Assembly (NCBI GenBank): GCA_018241125.1
Contig: JAFEEL010000009.1
Span: forward strand, 159,273-223,272
Origin: Pseudomonadota bacterium
GTDB lineage: Bacteria; Pseudomonadota; Gammaproteobacteria; Xanthomonadales; Xanthomonadaceae
Direction: 5' to 3'
DNA: 64,000 bases
The notes under the pieces: generated by a model
What the model was told of the DNA's origin: nothing
What the model saw: the letters and a program-made list of their open reading frames with translations, nothing else
Database searches by the model: none
Made by a program: the position numbers and the translations under genes
In this document: in pieces, positions 8,373 to 23,057 of the stretch
How positions within the stretch are numbered: position 1 is the stretch's first letter
Layout of the letters: each line of letters begins with the position of its first letter

Positions 8373-9562
8373 GACGGCGTGACCCGTTCGACGTGGTGGT
8401 GGTCGGCGCCGGCGTGGTCGGCAGTGCCACCGCCTTGGCGTGCGCGCGTGAAGGGCTGCGCGTGGCGGTGGTCGAGCCGCGTGTGCCAGCGGCATGGCAC
8501 GCCGATGCGCAGGACCTGCGGGTGTTTGCGCTGGCGCAAGACGGCATCGACTTGCTCGACGATCTGGATGTGTGGGGCGCCATCGCGCCGCACGCGCAGC
8601 CCTATCGGTCGATGCGGGTGTGGGATGCGGCCGGCGGCGGCGAGTTGTGTTTCGAGGCGCAGCGCTATGGCCGCGACGCACTGGGCTGGATCGCGGAAGG
8701 CGCATTGCTCGCCGATCGCTTGTGGAGCGCCTTGCAGCTCGCCGGGGTGACGCTGCGCTGCCCGCAGGCGGTGGTGGGGATCGACGGTGATGGCGTGGAA
8801 TCGGGTGATGGTTCGGCGGTCGCGCTGCGGTTGGACGATCACTCCACGCTGCGCGCGCGCTTGGTGATCGCCGCCGACGGTGCCGATTCGAAACTGCGCG
8901 ACATGGCGGGGATCGCGTTGGTGCGCCACGACTACGGCCAGCGCGGGCTGGTGGCATTCGTGCAAACCGAAATGGCGCATGCCGACACCGCGTGGCAGCG
9001 CTTCCTGCCGACCGGGCCGCTCGCGTTCCTGCCATTTCGCGACGGCCGCTCGTCGATCGTGTGGACCTTGCCGGACGCCGAAGCCGCGCGCTTGCTGGCG
9101 GTGGACGATGCCACGTTCTGCGCCGAACTCACCCGCGCCTTCGACGCCACGCTGGGCGAGGTGGTGGCGGTGTCGCAGCGGGCGGCGTTCCCGTTGCGCC
9201 GGCAGCTTGCCGAGCGCTTCGTCGCCGGGCGCATCGTGCTGTGCGGCGATGCCGCACACGCGGTGCACCCGTTGGCCGGACAGGGCCTGAACGTCGGGCT
9301 GCGCGACGTGATCGCGTTGCGCAAGATGCTGCGCGCGGCGCGCATGCGCGGTGCCGATATCGGTGCGCCGCACCGGTTGGCGCGCTGGGGGCGCGAACGC
9401 CGCAGCGAAAGTGCCGTGGCCGCTTGGACGTTCGACGGCATCAACCGCCTGTTTTCCACTGATGCGCCGCTGCCGACGTTGCTGCGCGGGCACCTGCTCG
9501 GGCTGGGCGGGCGCGTCCCGGGGATGGATGGACTGCTGTGGAAGCGCGCGGCGGGGGTGTAG
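8369..9562 (+). CDS. UbiH/UbiF/VisC-family FAD monooxygenase, second ubiquinone hydroxylase
   Basis: The 397-aa paralogue of the preceding gene starts MRRRDPFDVVVVGAGVVGSATA (FAD Rossmann motif, residues ~8-20). It has the central AADGADSKLRDMAG motif and the second FAD motif (IVLCGDAAHAVHPLAGQGLNVGLRD). It probably acts at another ring position (UbiI C5 or UbiF C6 type); the position cannot be decided by eye. It overlaps ubiH by 4 nt and ends 8 bp before a GGGAGAC/T heptamer array. Confidence 0.88.
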   Translation: MRRRDPFDVVVVGAGVVGSATALACAREGLRVAVVEPRVPAAWHADAQDLRVFALAQDGIDLLDDLDVWGAIAPHAQPYRSMRVWDAAGGGELCFEAQRYGRDALGWIAEGALLADRLWSALQLAGVTLRCPQAVVGIDGDGVESGDGSAVALRLDDHSTLRARLVIAADGADSKLRDMAGIALVRHDYGQRGLVAFVQTEMAHADTAWQRFLPTGPLAFLPFRDGRSSIVWTLPDAEAARLLAVDDATFCAELTRAFDATLGEVVAVSQRAAFPLRRQLAERFVAGRIVLCGDAAHAVHPLAGQGLNVGLRDVIALRKMLRAARMRGADIGAPHRLARWGRERRSESAVAAWTFDGINRLFSTDAPLPTLLRGHLLGLGGRVPGMDGLLWKRAAGV

Positions 9563-9570
9563 GAGAAGCC

Positions 9571-9612
9571 GGGAGACGGGAGATGGGAGACGGGAGACGG
9601 GAGATGGGAGGA
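9571..9612. repeat. Heptanucleotide tandem array (GGGAGAC/T units)
   Basis: Six 7-bp units: GGGAGAC, GGGAGAT, GGGAGAC, GGGAGAC, GGGAGAT, GGGAGGA. It lies between the convergent monooxygenase and reductase-like genes. The GGGAGAC unit also occurs four times inside the large array near 18018-18045. Confidence 0.9.
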
Positions 9613-9629
9613 GCGGACGTACTGCCTGT

Positions 9630-10298
9630 TCACGTCATTTCACTCGCCATCGCCTTGCGTCGGGCCATCTCCTTCTCGCTCGGCTCGCCACTTGCGAACG
9701 AGCCCGGCCGAATATCGCCCGCCGGCACATAGGTGCTCATCACGACCCCGTTGTTGGAAACCTGTGAGCGAACCAGTTGTAGCGCCGACGGCTTGGCAGC
9801 GTCACCGAAGAGGCGCTTGCCGCGCCCAAGCACCACCGGGAAAGTCCACACGTTGTACTCGTCGATCAGCGCGGCCGCCTGGAGTGTTTGAATCAGATTG
9901 CCGCTGCCGATCAGTTGAAGGTCAGGCCCCGCCTGAACCTTGAGTGCGGCGATCGCCGAAACCACATCGCCGTGGAGCAGGGTTGAATTATTCCAACTCA
10001 GTGATTTGCGCGTGCGCGAGGCGACGTGCTTTTCCGCGCTGTTGAGCGTCTTCGCAACCGGATCGTCCTCGGATTGATATGGCCAGAACGCTTCGAAGAT
10101 TTCATAGGTTTTGCGACCGAGCACCAGGACGCGATCCTTGCCATCGAAGCCTGCTGCGGAAATGTCCATGCTTTCGTCCGCGTAGGCGAACATCCAGCCG
10201 CCAAGGGCAAAGCCGCAAGTGGGGTCTTCCTGTGGCGCTCCGGGTGCTTGCATGACGCCGTCGAGCGACGCAAACGTCGATGCGATGAGCTTCCTCAT
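9630..10298 (-). CDS. RibD C-terminal-domain / dihydrofolate-reductase-like protein
   Basis: A 222-aa protein starting MRKLIASTFASLDGVMQAPG. It has the DHFR-like fold signatures of the YyaP/YwjB group: an N-terminal SLDGVMQ segment, RVLVLGRKTYEIFEAFWP, LQLIGSGNLIQTL and FPVVLGRGKRLFGD. These proteins are NADPH-dependent reductase homologues, mostly of unknown substrate. The ATG follows a good RBS (GGAGGATTTCC). The tail after VPAGDIRPG, about 20 residues rich in Ser, Glu and Met, is longer than I expect. It lies 59 bp downstream of the NlpC/P60 gene on the same strand. Confidence 0.85.
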   Translation of the reverse strand: MRKLIASTFASLDGVMQAPGAPQEDPTCGFALGGWMFAYADESMDISAAGFDGKDRVLVLGRKTYEIFEAFWPYQSEDDPVAKTLNSAEKHVASRTRKSLSWNNSTLLHGDVVSAIAALKVQAGPDLQLIGSGNLIQTLQAAALIDEYNVWTFPVVLGRGKRLFGDAAKPSALQLVRSQVSNNGVVMSTYVPAGDIRPGSFASGEPSEKEMARRKAMASEMT

Positions 10299-10357
10299 GG
10301 AAATCCTCCGGTTGTGAAACGAATCTCGCCCGTGCGCGCCATCACCGCCATCGCCAA

Positions 10358-10897
10358 TCAGCGCAACACCCGCCGCGCGCCGAGGTAGTGTTCGCGCCAG
10401 TAATAGCCGTTGATCGCGTCCAACCGCACGGTGCCGCCGACGTTGGGGGCATGCACGAAGCGGCCTTGGCCAACGTAGATGCCGACGTGCTGGACGCGGG
10501 CCCCACCGAAAAACACCAGATCGCCCGGTGCGAGGTGGGCATCGCGGATCTGCGGCACCGGCAGCGCGGCGATGTCGGCAGCGGTGCGCGGCAGGGCCAG
10601 ATGATCGATGTCGCGGAACACGAAGTTGACCAAGCCGCTGCAATCGAACCCGCTTGCCGGGGTATTGCCGCCGCGCACGTAGGGCGTGCCGACCAGACCG
10701 ATGGCGCGCATCAGCACCGCGTTGGCCATCGCCGGGTCGGTCGCGGCGACGTCGACGATGGCGATCGGTGCGATGCGATGGCCGGCCTCGCCCGGCTGCC
10801 GTGTGACGTGCCGCTGCCCGCAGCCGGCCATGAGCAACCCGCACGCTGCAACCAGCGCGCAGGCCGATGCGTTGCGCCCAAACCGACTACTGCTCAC
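10358..10897 (-). CDS. NlpC/P60-family lipoprotein (peptidoglycan endopeptidase)
   Basis: Predicted D-glutamyl-diamino-acid endopeptidase anchored as a lipoprotein. The 179-aa precursor has a lipobox (LMAGC, Cys26). The NlpC/P60 catalytic set is present: Cys86 in SGFDCSGLV, His137 in VQHVGIYVG and a third His149 in FVHAP. TPYVRGGNTP ahead of the Cys is typical of Spr/MepS-like hydrolases. It probably acts on periplasmic cell-wall cross-links. A heptamer array lies about 100 bp upstream, in its promoter region. Confidence 0.92.
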   Translation of the reverse strand: MSSSRFGRNASACALVAACGLLMAGCGQRHVTRQPGEAGHRIAPIAIVDVAATDPAMANAVLMRAIGLVGTPYVRGGNTPASGFDCSGLVNFVFRDIDHLALPRTAADIAALPVPQIRDAHLAPGDLVFFGGARVQHVGIYVGQGRFVHAPNVGGTVRLDAINGYYWREHYLGARRVLR

Positions 10898-10994
10898 GAT
10901 CCATCTCGCCGTCCTGTGTGTGCGTCGTTTGCTTTGCGCAATTCGCTTGAGTTGCTGGTGCCGGCTGCGCCCAACTTGCGTTTGGTCTTCCGAC

Positions 10995-11057
10995 CCTCGT
11001 CATCCGCCTTCTGTCCTCCGTCCTACGTCCTCTGTCTTCTGTCATCCGTCCTCTGTC
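10995..11057. repeat. Heptanucleotide tandem array, nine units
   Basis: Nine consecutive 7-mers, e.g. CCTCGTC, ATCCGCC, TTCTGTC, CTCCGTC, CTACGTC, CTCTGTC, TTCTGTC, ATCCGTC, CTCTGTC. Read on the minus strand they are GACAGAG/GACGGAT-type units like those at 4343-4380. It lies in the divergent promoter region between the NlpC/P60 gene and the SlyD-like gene. Confidence 0.9.
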
Positions 11058-11159
11058 TGCGATAATGCCCGCCGCGTCCGTGCGCCGCGTCGGCACCCGG
11101 CATAGCTTGCCGCGTCGCCGCCACTGCGTCACCCCCTTCAACCCATCCTGCGAGCCGCC

Positions 11160-11642
11160 ATGAAGATCGACAAGAACGCCGTCGTCCGCCTGCATTATTC
11201 CGTTACCGAGGTCGGTGGCGGGCCGATCGAGGATTCGCGGGTTGGCGAGCCGCTGTCGATCCTGGTCGGCCACAAGAACATCATCCCCGGCGTGGAAAAC
11301 GCGCTGCTCGGACACGAGGCCGGCGACCGCATCGAGGTCACCGTCGGCCCGGAGGAGGGTTACGGGCACCGCCACGAGAACGCCATCCAGCGACTGCCGA
11401 AAAAGAAGTTCGGCAAGCACGCCGTGCTCAACGCCGGCGACCTGGTGATGCTCAAGACCGATCAGGGCCAGCGCCCGGTGGTCGTGCACAAGGTCGGCAT
11501 GACCGTGGTGGACGTGGATCTCAATCACCCGATGGCCGGCAAGACGCTGGCGTTCGATATCGAGGTGGTCGAAGTGCGCCCGGGCAACGATGAGGAAATC
11601 GCACACGGCCACGTGCATGGCGCGGGCGGTCACGCGCATTGA
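11160..11642 (+). CDS. slyD: FKBP-type peptidyl-prolyl cis-trans isomerase, SlyD-like
   Basis: Cytosolic prolyl isomerase and chaperone, 160 aa. The FKBP core (VVRLHYSVTE...GEPLSILVGHKNIIPGVENALLGHEAGD) is split by the SlyD insert-in-flap domain (PEEGYGHRHENAIQRLPKKKF). The C-terminus is His-rich (HGHVHGAGGHAH), which in SlyD binds Ni and other metals, though it is shorter and lacks the Cys clusters of the E. coli protein. The ATG at 11160 follows a short leader. The next gene, a flavoprotein, starts 58 bp downstream. Confidence 0.9.
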   Translation: MKIDKNAVVRLHYSVTEVGGGPIEDSRVGEPLSILVGHKNIIPGVENALLGHEAGDRIEVTVGPEEGYGHRHENAIQRLPKKKFGKHAVLNAGDLVMLKTDQGQRPVVVHKVGMTVVDVDLNHPMAGKTLAFDIEVVEVRPGNDEEIAHGHVHGAGGHAH

Positions 11643-11700
11643 CTTCCCGACCTCCCCGGCGGGGAGGGTGCTGCCGTTTCCAGAGGTTGCAAGCGTCGCA

Positions 11701-12984
11701 ATGAATCCAACCCACGCATTGCCAATCGCCTGCGCCGCCGGCCCCTCGGCCGACGTGTTGGTCGTCGGCGGCGGGGTGATCGGTCTGGCTTGCGCGCTGG
11801 AACTGGCGCGCGCCGGGCGACAGGTGCGTGTGCTGGAAATGCACGGCCTCGGATCGGGCAGTTCGCACGGCAACTGCGGCACCATCACCCCCAGCCATTC
11901 CGAGCCGCTGGCAATGCCCGGGGTGATCGCCAAGGGCCTGCGCTGGGCGCTGCAGGCCGATGCGCCGTTGTACATCCATCCGCGCTTCGATCTGACGCTG
12001 TGGGGTTGGCTGTGGCGCTTCGCGCGGCGTTGCAACGATCGCCACGCGCGCCCCGCCACCCAGGCCAAAGCAGCGCTGTTGCAGGCTTCGCGCACGATGC
12101 TGGAGGCATTCGTCGCCGAGCACGCGTTGGATTGCGAGTTCGAGACCCGCGGCTTGTTGTACGCCTACACCGACCCGCGCCAGCGCGACGCCGATCTGCA
12201 CGATCTGCGTTTGCTGCGCGAAGTCGGTGTGCACGCCGAGCCGTGGGATGCGGGGCGCATGCAGGTCGAGGAGCCGTCACTGCGCGATGACATCATCGGC
12301 GGCCTGTATTTTCCGAACGACGCCAGCCTGCGCCCGGATCGTTACGTCGCAGAACTGGCGCGGTTGGCGCGTGCGGCCGGCGTGGAACTGATCGAAGACT
12401 GCGCGGTGCTTGGTTTTTGCCGCGAGCGCGAGCGCGTCGTCGGCGTTGATACCGCGCGTGGATTGCAACGCGGGCGCGACGTGCTGCTCGCAGCCGGCGC
12501 GTGGTCGCCGTTGCTGTCCCGCCAGATCGGCTTCGAGCTGCCGATCCAGCCCGGCAAAGGCTATTCGATCACCTTCGATGCGCAGCGCAAACCACCGCGG
12601 CATCCGCTGGTGTTGCGCGAGCGCAGCGTGTGTGTGACCGCGTGGGGCAGCGGCTTTCGCCTTGGCAGCACGATGGAGTTTTCCGGCTACGACGCTAGCC
12701 TCAACCGTGTGCGCCTGGACGCGCTGGTGCGTGGCGCCGGGCAGTACTTGCGCGAACCACCGAGCGGTGCGCCCCGCGAAGAATGGTACGGCTGGCGACC
12801 GATGACTTACGACGACCTGCCGATCCTGGGGCGCGCGCCGGGCTGCGACAACCTGTGGCTGGCGACCGGCCACGGCATGCTGGGAGTGAGCATGTCGCTG
12901 GCCACCGGACGGCTGCTGGCCGATCTGATGTGCGGGCGCGAGGCACTGCTCGACCCGGCGCCGTATTCGGCGTTGCGATTTTGA
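11701..12984 (+). CDS. FAD-dependent D-amino-acid dehydrogenase-like oxidoreductase (DadA/DAO family)
   Basis: A 427-aa flavoprotein starting MNPTHALPIACAAGPSADVL; the dinucleotide-binding motif VLVVGGGVIGLACALELARAG comes at about residues 20-40. It has the DadA-type GSSHGNCGTITPSHSEPLAMPG segment, an acceptor region (PIQPGKGYSITFD) and the C-terminal WYGWRPMTYDDLPILGRAPG...TGHGMLGVSMSLATG. The family oxidises D-amino acids or hydroxyproline and passes electrons to the respiratory chain. An open extension upstream overlaps slyD and is rejected. hutG follows 20 bp later, so an amino-acid catabolic pair is plausible. Confidence 0.86.
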   Translation: MNPTHALPIACAAGPSADVLVVGGGVIGLACALELARAGRQVRVLEMHGLGSGSSHGNCGTITPSHSEPLAMPGVIAKGLRWALQADAPLYIHPRFDLTLWGWLWRFARRCNDRHARPATQAKAALLQASRTMLEAFVAEHALDCEFETRGLLYAYTDPRQRDADLHDLRLLREVGVHAEPWDAGRMQVEEPSLRDDIIGGLYFPNDASLRPDRYVAELARLARAAGVELIEDCAVLGFCRERERVVGVDTARGLQRGRDVLLAAGAWSPLLSRQIGFELPIQPGKGYSITFDAQRKPPRHPLVLRERSVCVTAWGSGFRLGSTMEFSGYDASLNRVRLDALVRGAGQYLREPPSGAPREEWYGWRPMTYDDLPILGRAPGCDNLWLATGHGMLGVSMSLATGRLLADLMCGREALLDPAPYSALRF

Positions 12985-13004
12985 TCTGCGGAGGGCCTGG
13001 CGGA

Positions 13005-13781
13005 ATGGATGTGTATCGACTGCATCGCGGCACCGCGCCGTTGTTGGTCAGCCTGCCGCACGATGGCACCGCGATCCCCGATGCGATCGCCGCGCGCATG
13101 ACGCCCGCGGCACGGCGTGCGCCCGACACCGATTGGCATGTTTCCCGCCTGTACGATTTCGCGCGGGCGATGGGCGCGAGCGTGATCGTGCCGAAGCATT
13201 CGCGCTACGTGGTCGATCTCAACCGCCCACCGGACGATGTGTCGCTGTATCCGGGCCAGAACACCACCGGCCTGTGCCCGATCGTGCAGTTCTCCGGGGC
13301 GCCGGTATACCTGCCCGGGCAGGAGCCGATGCCCGCCGAGGTCGCTGCCAGGGTCGAAACGTATTGGCACCCGTACCACCACGCGCTGCAAGCCGAGATC
13401 GCACGGATCCACGCCGCGCACGGGCGCGTGCTGTTGTGGGAAGGCCATTCGATCCGTGGCGAAGTGCCGTTCCTGTTTCCGGGCCGGTTGCCGGACCTCA
13501 ACGTCGGCACGGCCAGCGGGGCCAGTTGCTCTGCCGCCGCGCAAGCGCGCATCGAGGCGGCGCTGGCCGCACAAAGCGCACACGATTTCGTGGTCAACGG
13601 ACGTTTCAAGGGCGGTTACATCACCCGTCACTACGGCAATCCGGCGCACGGCATCGACGCGGTGCAGATGGAAATCAGCCAGCGCATCTACATGGACGAA
13701 GATACGTTCGCTTGGGACGATGCCAAGGCGTCGGCGGTGCAGGCGGCGATCCGAACCCTGATCGCAGCAGCGCTGGGTTGA
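13005..13781 (+). CDS. hutG: N-formylglutamate deformylase (HutG type)
   Basis: Predicted to hydrolyse N-formylglutamate to formate and glutamate, the last step of one histidine-degradation route. The 258-aa protein starts MDVYRLHRGTAPLLVSLPHDG. It has the family motifs DTDWHVSRLYDFA, RYVVDLNRPPDD, HPYHHAL, EGHSIRGEVPFLFPGRLPDLNVGT and GRFKGGYITRHYG, with His, Asp and Glu residues suited to metal binding. No other hut gene is in the window. It lies 20 bp after the flavoprotein gene and converges on the MFS gene, whose stop is 9 bp away. Confidence 0.92.
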   Translation: MDVYRLHRGTAPLLVSLPHDGTAIPDAIAARMTPAARRAPDTDWHVSRLYDFARAMGASVIVPKHSRYVVDLNRPPDDVSLYPGQNTTGLCPIVQFSGAPVYLPGQEPMPAEVAARVETYWHPYHHALQAEIARIHAAHGRVLLWEGHSIRGEVPFLFPGRLPDLNVGTASGASCSAAAQARIEAALAAQSAHDFVVNGRFKGGYITRHYGNPAHGIDAVQMEISQRIYMDEDTFAWDDAKASAVQAAIRTLIAAALG

Positions 13782-13790
13782 ATCGCGCGA

Positions 13791-15071
13791 TCACGCGCGC
13801 GCCGGGTGTTTGGGCTCGACCTTGGGCAGCAACCACGCCAGCAACCCGATGGCGGGCAGGAACGCGCAGATGCCGTACACCGACTCGATGCCGATGTGGT
13901 CGGCGAGCACGCCCAGCAGCGCCGCGCCAAGCCCGCCCAGACCGAACGAAAATCCGTAGAAGATCCCCGATACCACGCCGGTGCGCCCGGGCAGCAGTTC
14001 CTGCGCGTACACCACGATCGCCGGGAACGCCGAGGCGATGATCAGGCCGATGCACACCGTCAGCACGGTGGTCCACAGCAGGTTGGCGTGCGGCAGCAGC
14101 AGGGTGAACGGCAGCACGCCCAGGATCGAGGCGAAGATCACCACGCGCCGGCCGATGCGGTCGCCGATCGGGCCGCCGGCCATCGTGCCGGCCGCGACCG
14201 CGCCGAGAAACACGAACAGGTGGATCTGCGCGGCCTGCGCGCTGAGATGGAATTTTTCCATCAGGTAAAACGTGTAGTAGCTCGACAGACTGGCCAGATA
14301 GAAGAACTTGGAGAACAGCAGCCCGATCAGCGCGCCCATCGCGATTACCACCGTGCGCCGCGGCAACCGCGACTGCGCGTGCGCGGCCTTGGCAGCGCGG
14401 CGATGCGCCGGCAGGTGCTCGCGGTACCAGTAGCCGATGCGGGTGAGCAGGATGATGGCGAGGATCGCGGCGATGGCGAACCACGCCACGCTGGTCTGTC
14501 CGCGCGGCATCACGATGAAGGCCGCCAGCAGCGGCCCGCAGGACGAACCGAAATTGCCGCCGACCTGGAAGATCGACTGCGCCAGCCCGTGTTGCCCGCC
14601 CGAGGCCATGCGCGCCACCCGCGACGACTCGGGATGGAACACCGACGAGCCCGATCCCACCAGCGCGGCGGCCAGCAGCAGCACCGGGAAGCTGGGCGCG
14701 TGCGACAGCAGCAGCAGGCCGGTGAGCGTGAAGCCAATGCCCACCGCCAGCGAGAACGGCCGCGGATGGCGGTCGGTGTAGATGCCCACCAGCGGTTGCA
14801 GCAGCGAGGCGGTGAGCTGGAAGGTGAGGGTGATCAGGCCGATCTGCGCGAAGCTCAGGTCGAAGTTGACCTTCAGCAAGGGGTAGATCGCCGGCAACAG
14901 CGACTGGATCAAGTCATTGAGCAGGTGGCAGAAGCTCAAGGTCAACAAGATCGGCATCGCCGCACGCACGGCGCTGGCGGTGGGCGAGGGTGCGGTGGCC
15001 GGCAGCGGCGCGGCCGGGGCGGGCGTGGCGGCGATGGCGTCCTGCGAAAAATCCGGAGCGTGCTCGTTCAT
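13791..15071 (-). CDS. MFS exporter, fosmidomycin-resistance (Fsr) type
   Basis: Inner-membrane major-facilitator drug/proton antiporter, 426 aa with about 12 hydrophobic helices. Near the first helices it has SFCHLLNDLIQSLLPAIYPLL, then FQLTASLLQPLVGIYTDRHP and FHPESSRVARMASGGQHGLAQSIFQVGGNFG, which I recognise as the Fsr subgroup pattern. A Pro/Ala/Thr-rich cytosolic N-tail of ~35 residues precedes helix 1. The actual substrate is unknown. It is transcribed away from the DUF2314-like gene (51 bp gap) in the same direction. Confidence 0.88.
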   Translation of the reverse strand: MNEHAPDFSQDAIAATPAPAAPLPATAPSPTASAVRAAMPILLTLSFCHLLNDLIQSLLPAIYPLLKVNFDLSFAQIGLITLTFQLTASLLQPLVGIYTDRHPRPFSLAVGIGFTLTGLLLLSHAPSFPVLLLAAALVGSGSSVFHPESSRVARMASGGQHGLAQSIFQVGGNFGSSCGPLLAAFIVMPRGQTSVAWFAIAAILAIILLTRIGYWYREHLPAHRRAAKAAHAQSRLPRRTVVIAMGALIGLLFSKFFYLASLSSYYTFYLMEKFHLSAQAAQIHLFVFLGAVAAGTMAGGPIGDRIGRRVVIFASILGVLPFTLLLPHANLLWTTVLTVCIGLIIASAFPAIVVYAQELLPGRTGVVSGIFYGFSFGLGGLGAALLGVLADHIGIESVYGICAFLPAIGLLAWLLPKVEPKHPARA

Positions 15072-15122
15072 GCGCCCATTTTCGCGCCAAATCGCGGCGT
15101 GTGCTGGATGGTGGCCAAAGTG

Positions 15123-18214
<3,092 letters not shown>

Positions 18215-18243
18215 TCAACCTGAACGACGGCATCCGACTGCGT

Positions 18244-18300
18244 TTGTTAACCATCTGTTTTTACAATAAAAAAATTGTTAAGCCTGAACAACCTGTTCAG
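18244..18300 (+). promoter_or_regulatory. AT-rich candidate promoter with palindromic operator-like site
   Basis: This is the only clearly AT-rich patch nearby. TTGTTA (18244-18249), a 17-nt spacer and TAAAAA (18267-18272) form a plausible -35/-10 pair. Just downstream, CTGAACA-ACC-TGTTCAG (18284-18300) is a perfect 7-bp inverted repeat with a 3-nt centre, partly extended by AAGC/CTT, as expected of a repressor or activator site. It is about 120 bp ahead of the His-rich gene. The regulator is unknown. Confidence 0.45.
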
Positions 18301-18421
18301 CTTGAGTTCTGGAAAAGGCGTGGAAAGTGCGCCATCGCTCGTGGACGGCCGGCTGGTTTGGGCCGCCCTCGAACCCCGCAGGAGCCCTGCCAACAGCGCC
18401 ACCGCAAAGGAGACTTTCCGC

Positions 18422-18712
18422 ATGCGTCGTCTGATGATCGCCTTGTCGATTGCCGGTTTCATCGCCACTCCCATCGCCCTCGCGCAGGGCAAGCACCACG
18501 CCAGCAGCCACGCCAGCACGCACAAGGCCAGCACGCATCAGGCCGCTCGCGGCAATCACCATCATCTGGCGCAAACGTCCCATCAGGGCCGCCACGGCAA
18601 GGCTGAGCGCCCACAGGCATTGGCCAGCAACGGCAAATCCCGCAATCGCCATCACGTCGCTGCCGCGCCGCAAGGGCCGGACGAAGAAGAGGTCATGCAG
18701 CCCGAGCTGTAA
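18422..18712 (+). CDS. Small His-rich exported protein
   Basis: A 96-aa precursor: a cleavable signal peptide (MRRLMIALSIAGFIATPIALAQ) followed by ~74 mature residues rich in His, Ser, Ala and Lys, with clusters KHHASSHAS, GNHHHLAQ and RNRHHVAA and an acidic end (DEEEVMQPEL). No cysteine or known domain. Metal binding (Ni, Cu, Zn) in the periplasm is a reasonable guess from composition, not shown. The ATG has a strong RBS (AAGGAG, 18404-18409). The frame is open upstream, but the RBS and signal peptide fix this start. It has its own AT-rich promoter region and a terminator-like hairpin after the stop, so it is probably monocistronic. Confidence 0.75.
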   Translation: MRRLMIALSIAGFIATPIALAQGKHHASSHASTHKASTHQAARGNHHHLAQTSHQGRHGKAERPQALASNGKSRNRHHVAAAPQGPDEEEVMQPEL

Positions 18713-20656
<1,944 letters not shown>

Positions 20657-20671
20657 ACAACAGTAATTTTT

Positions 20672-20776
20672 CCTTCCCCCGCCAGCGGGGGAAGGTGCCG
20701 AAGGCGGATGGGGGTATTGCGTTCATGGGTGCATGCCACGCCCCCATCCCGACCTTCCCCCGCCAGCGGGGGAAGG
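20672..20776. repeat. Paired-hairpin GC-rich repeat between pyrG and kdsA
   Basis: Two identical hairpins (arms CCTTCCCCCGC / GCGGGGGAAGG, centre CA) at 20672-20695 and 20753-20776 enclose an inner inverted repeat GGATGGGGG...CCCCCATCC, so the whole ~105 bp can fold into a nested structure. Relatives lie at 42707-42836 and 44236-44329. The right arm provides GGAAGGAG, the ribosome-binding site of kdsA. Confidence 0.9.
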
Positions 20777-20786
20777 AGAAAGGCCG

Positions 20787-21620
20787 ATGAACCTGTGCGG
20801 CTTCCAAGTCGGCCTCGACCAACCCTTTTTCCTGATCGCTGGCCCCTGCGTGATCGAGTCGTTGCAGTTGCAACTTGATACCGCAGGCACGCTCAAGGAA
20901 ATCACCGCCGCGCTCGGCATTCCATTCATTTTCAAGTCCAGCTTCGACAAGGCCAATCGCACGTCGGGCAGCAGTTTTCGCGGCCCGGGCATCGACGAAG
21001 GGTTGAAGGTGCTGGCCGAAGTGAAGCGCCAGATCGGCGTGCCGGTGCTCACCGACGTGCACGAATACACGCCGATGGACGAAGTCGCCGCGGTCGTGGA
21101 TGTCTTGCAAACCCCGGCCTTCCTGTGCCGGCAGACCGATTTCATCCGCAAGGTCGCGTCCGCCGGAAAACCCGTCAACATCAAGAAAGGCCAGTTCCTG
21201 TCGCCGTGGGAGATGAAACACGTCGCCGCCAAGGCGCTGGCAACCGGCAACGCGCAGATCATGGTCTGCGAGCGCGGCGCCAGCTTCGGCTACAACAACC
21301 TCGTGTCCGACATGCGCTCGCTCGCAGTGATGCGCGACACCGGCTGCCCGGTGGTGTTCGATGCCACGCACTCCGTGCAACTGCCCGGCGGCGCGGATGG
21401 CAAGTCCGGCGGCCAGCGGCAGTTCGTGCCGGTGCTGGCGCGCGCGGCGGTTGCGGTGGGCGTGGCCGGCGTGTTCATGGAAACCCATCCAGACCCTGAC
21501 AGGGCGCTCAGCGACGGGCCCAATGCGTGGCCGCTGGGGAAGATGAAGGCGCTGCTGGAGGCGTTGAGGACGCTCGACGAGGTCACCAAGCGCGTTGATT
21601 TTCTCGAAATGCAAAGCTGA
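20787..21620 (+). CDS. kdsA: 3-deoxy-D-manno-octulosonate 8-phosphate synthase
   Basis: Condenses PEP and arabinose 5-phosphate to KDO-8-phosphate for lipopolysaccharide inner core. The 277-aa TIM-barrel protein has [23 protein letters not shown], the [10 protein letters not shown] motif, [18 protein letters not shown] and [11 protein letters not shown], which are characteristic of KdsA. The ATG is 8 nt after GGAAGGAG, which is formed by the edge of the preceding hairpin repeat. It sits between pyrG and eno, as in many gammaproteobacteria. Confidence 0.97.
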   Translation: MNLCGFQVGLDQPFFLIAGPCVIESLQLQLDTAGTLKEITAALGIPFIFKSSFDKANRTSGSSFRGPGIDEGLKVLAEVKRQIGVPVLTDVHEYTPMDEVAAVVDVLQTPAFLCRQTDFIRKVASAGKPVNIKKGQFLSPWEMKHVAAKALATGNAQIMVCERGASFGYNNLVSDMRSLAVMRDTGCPVVFDATHSVQLPGGADGKSGGQRQFVPVLARAAVAVGVAGVFMETHPDPDRALSDGPNAWPLGKMKALLEALRTLDEVTKRVDFLEMQS

Positions 21621-23042
<1,422 letters not shown>

Positions 23043-23057
23043 AGGCCAGCACCTTCC

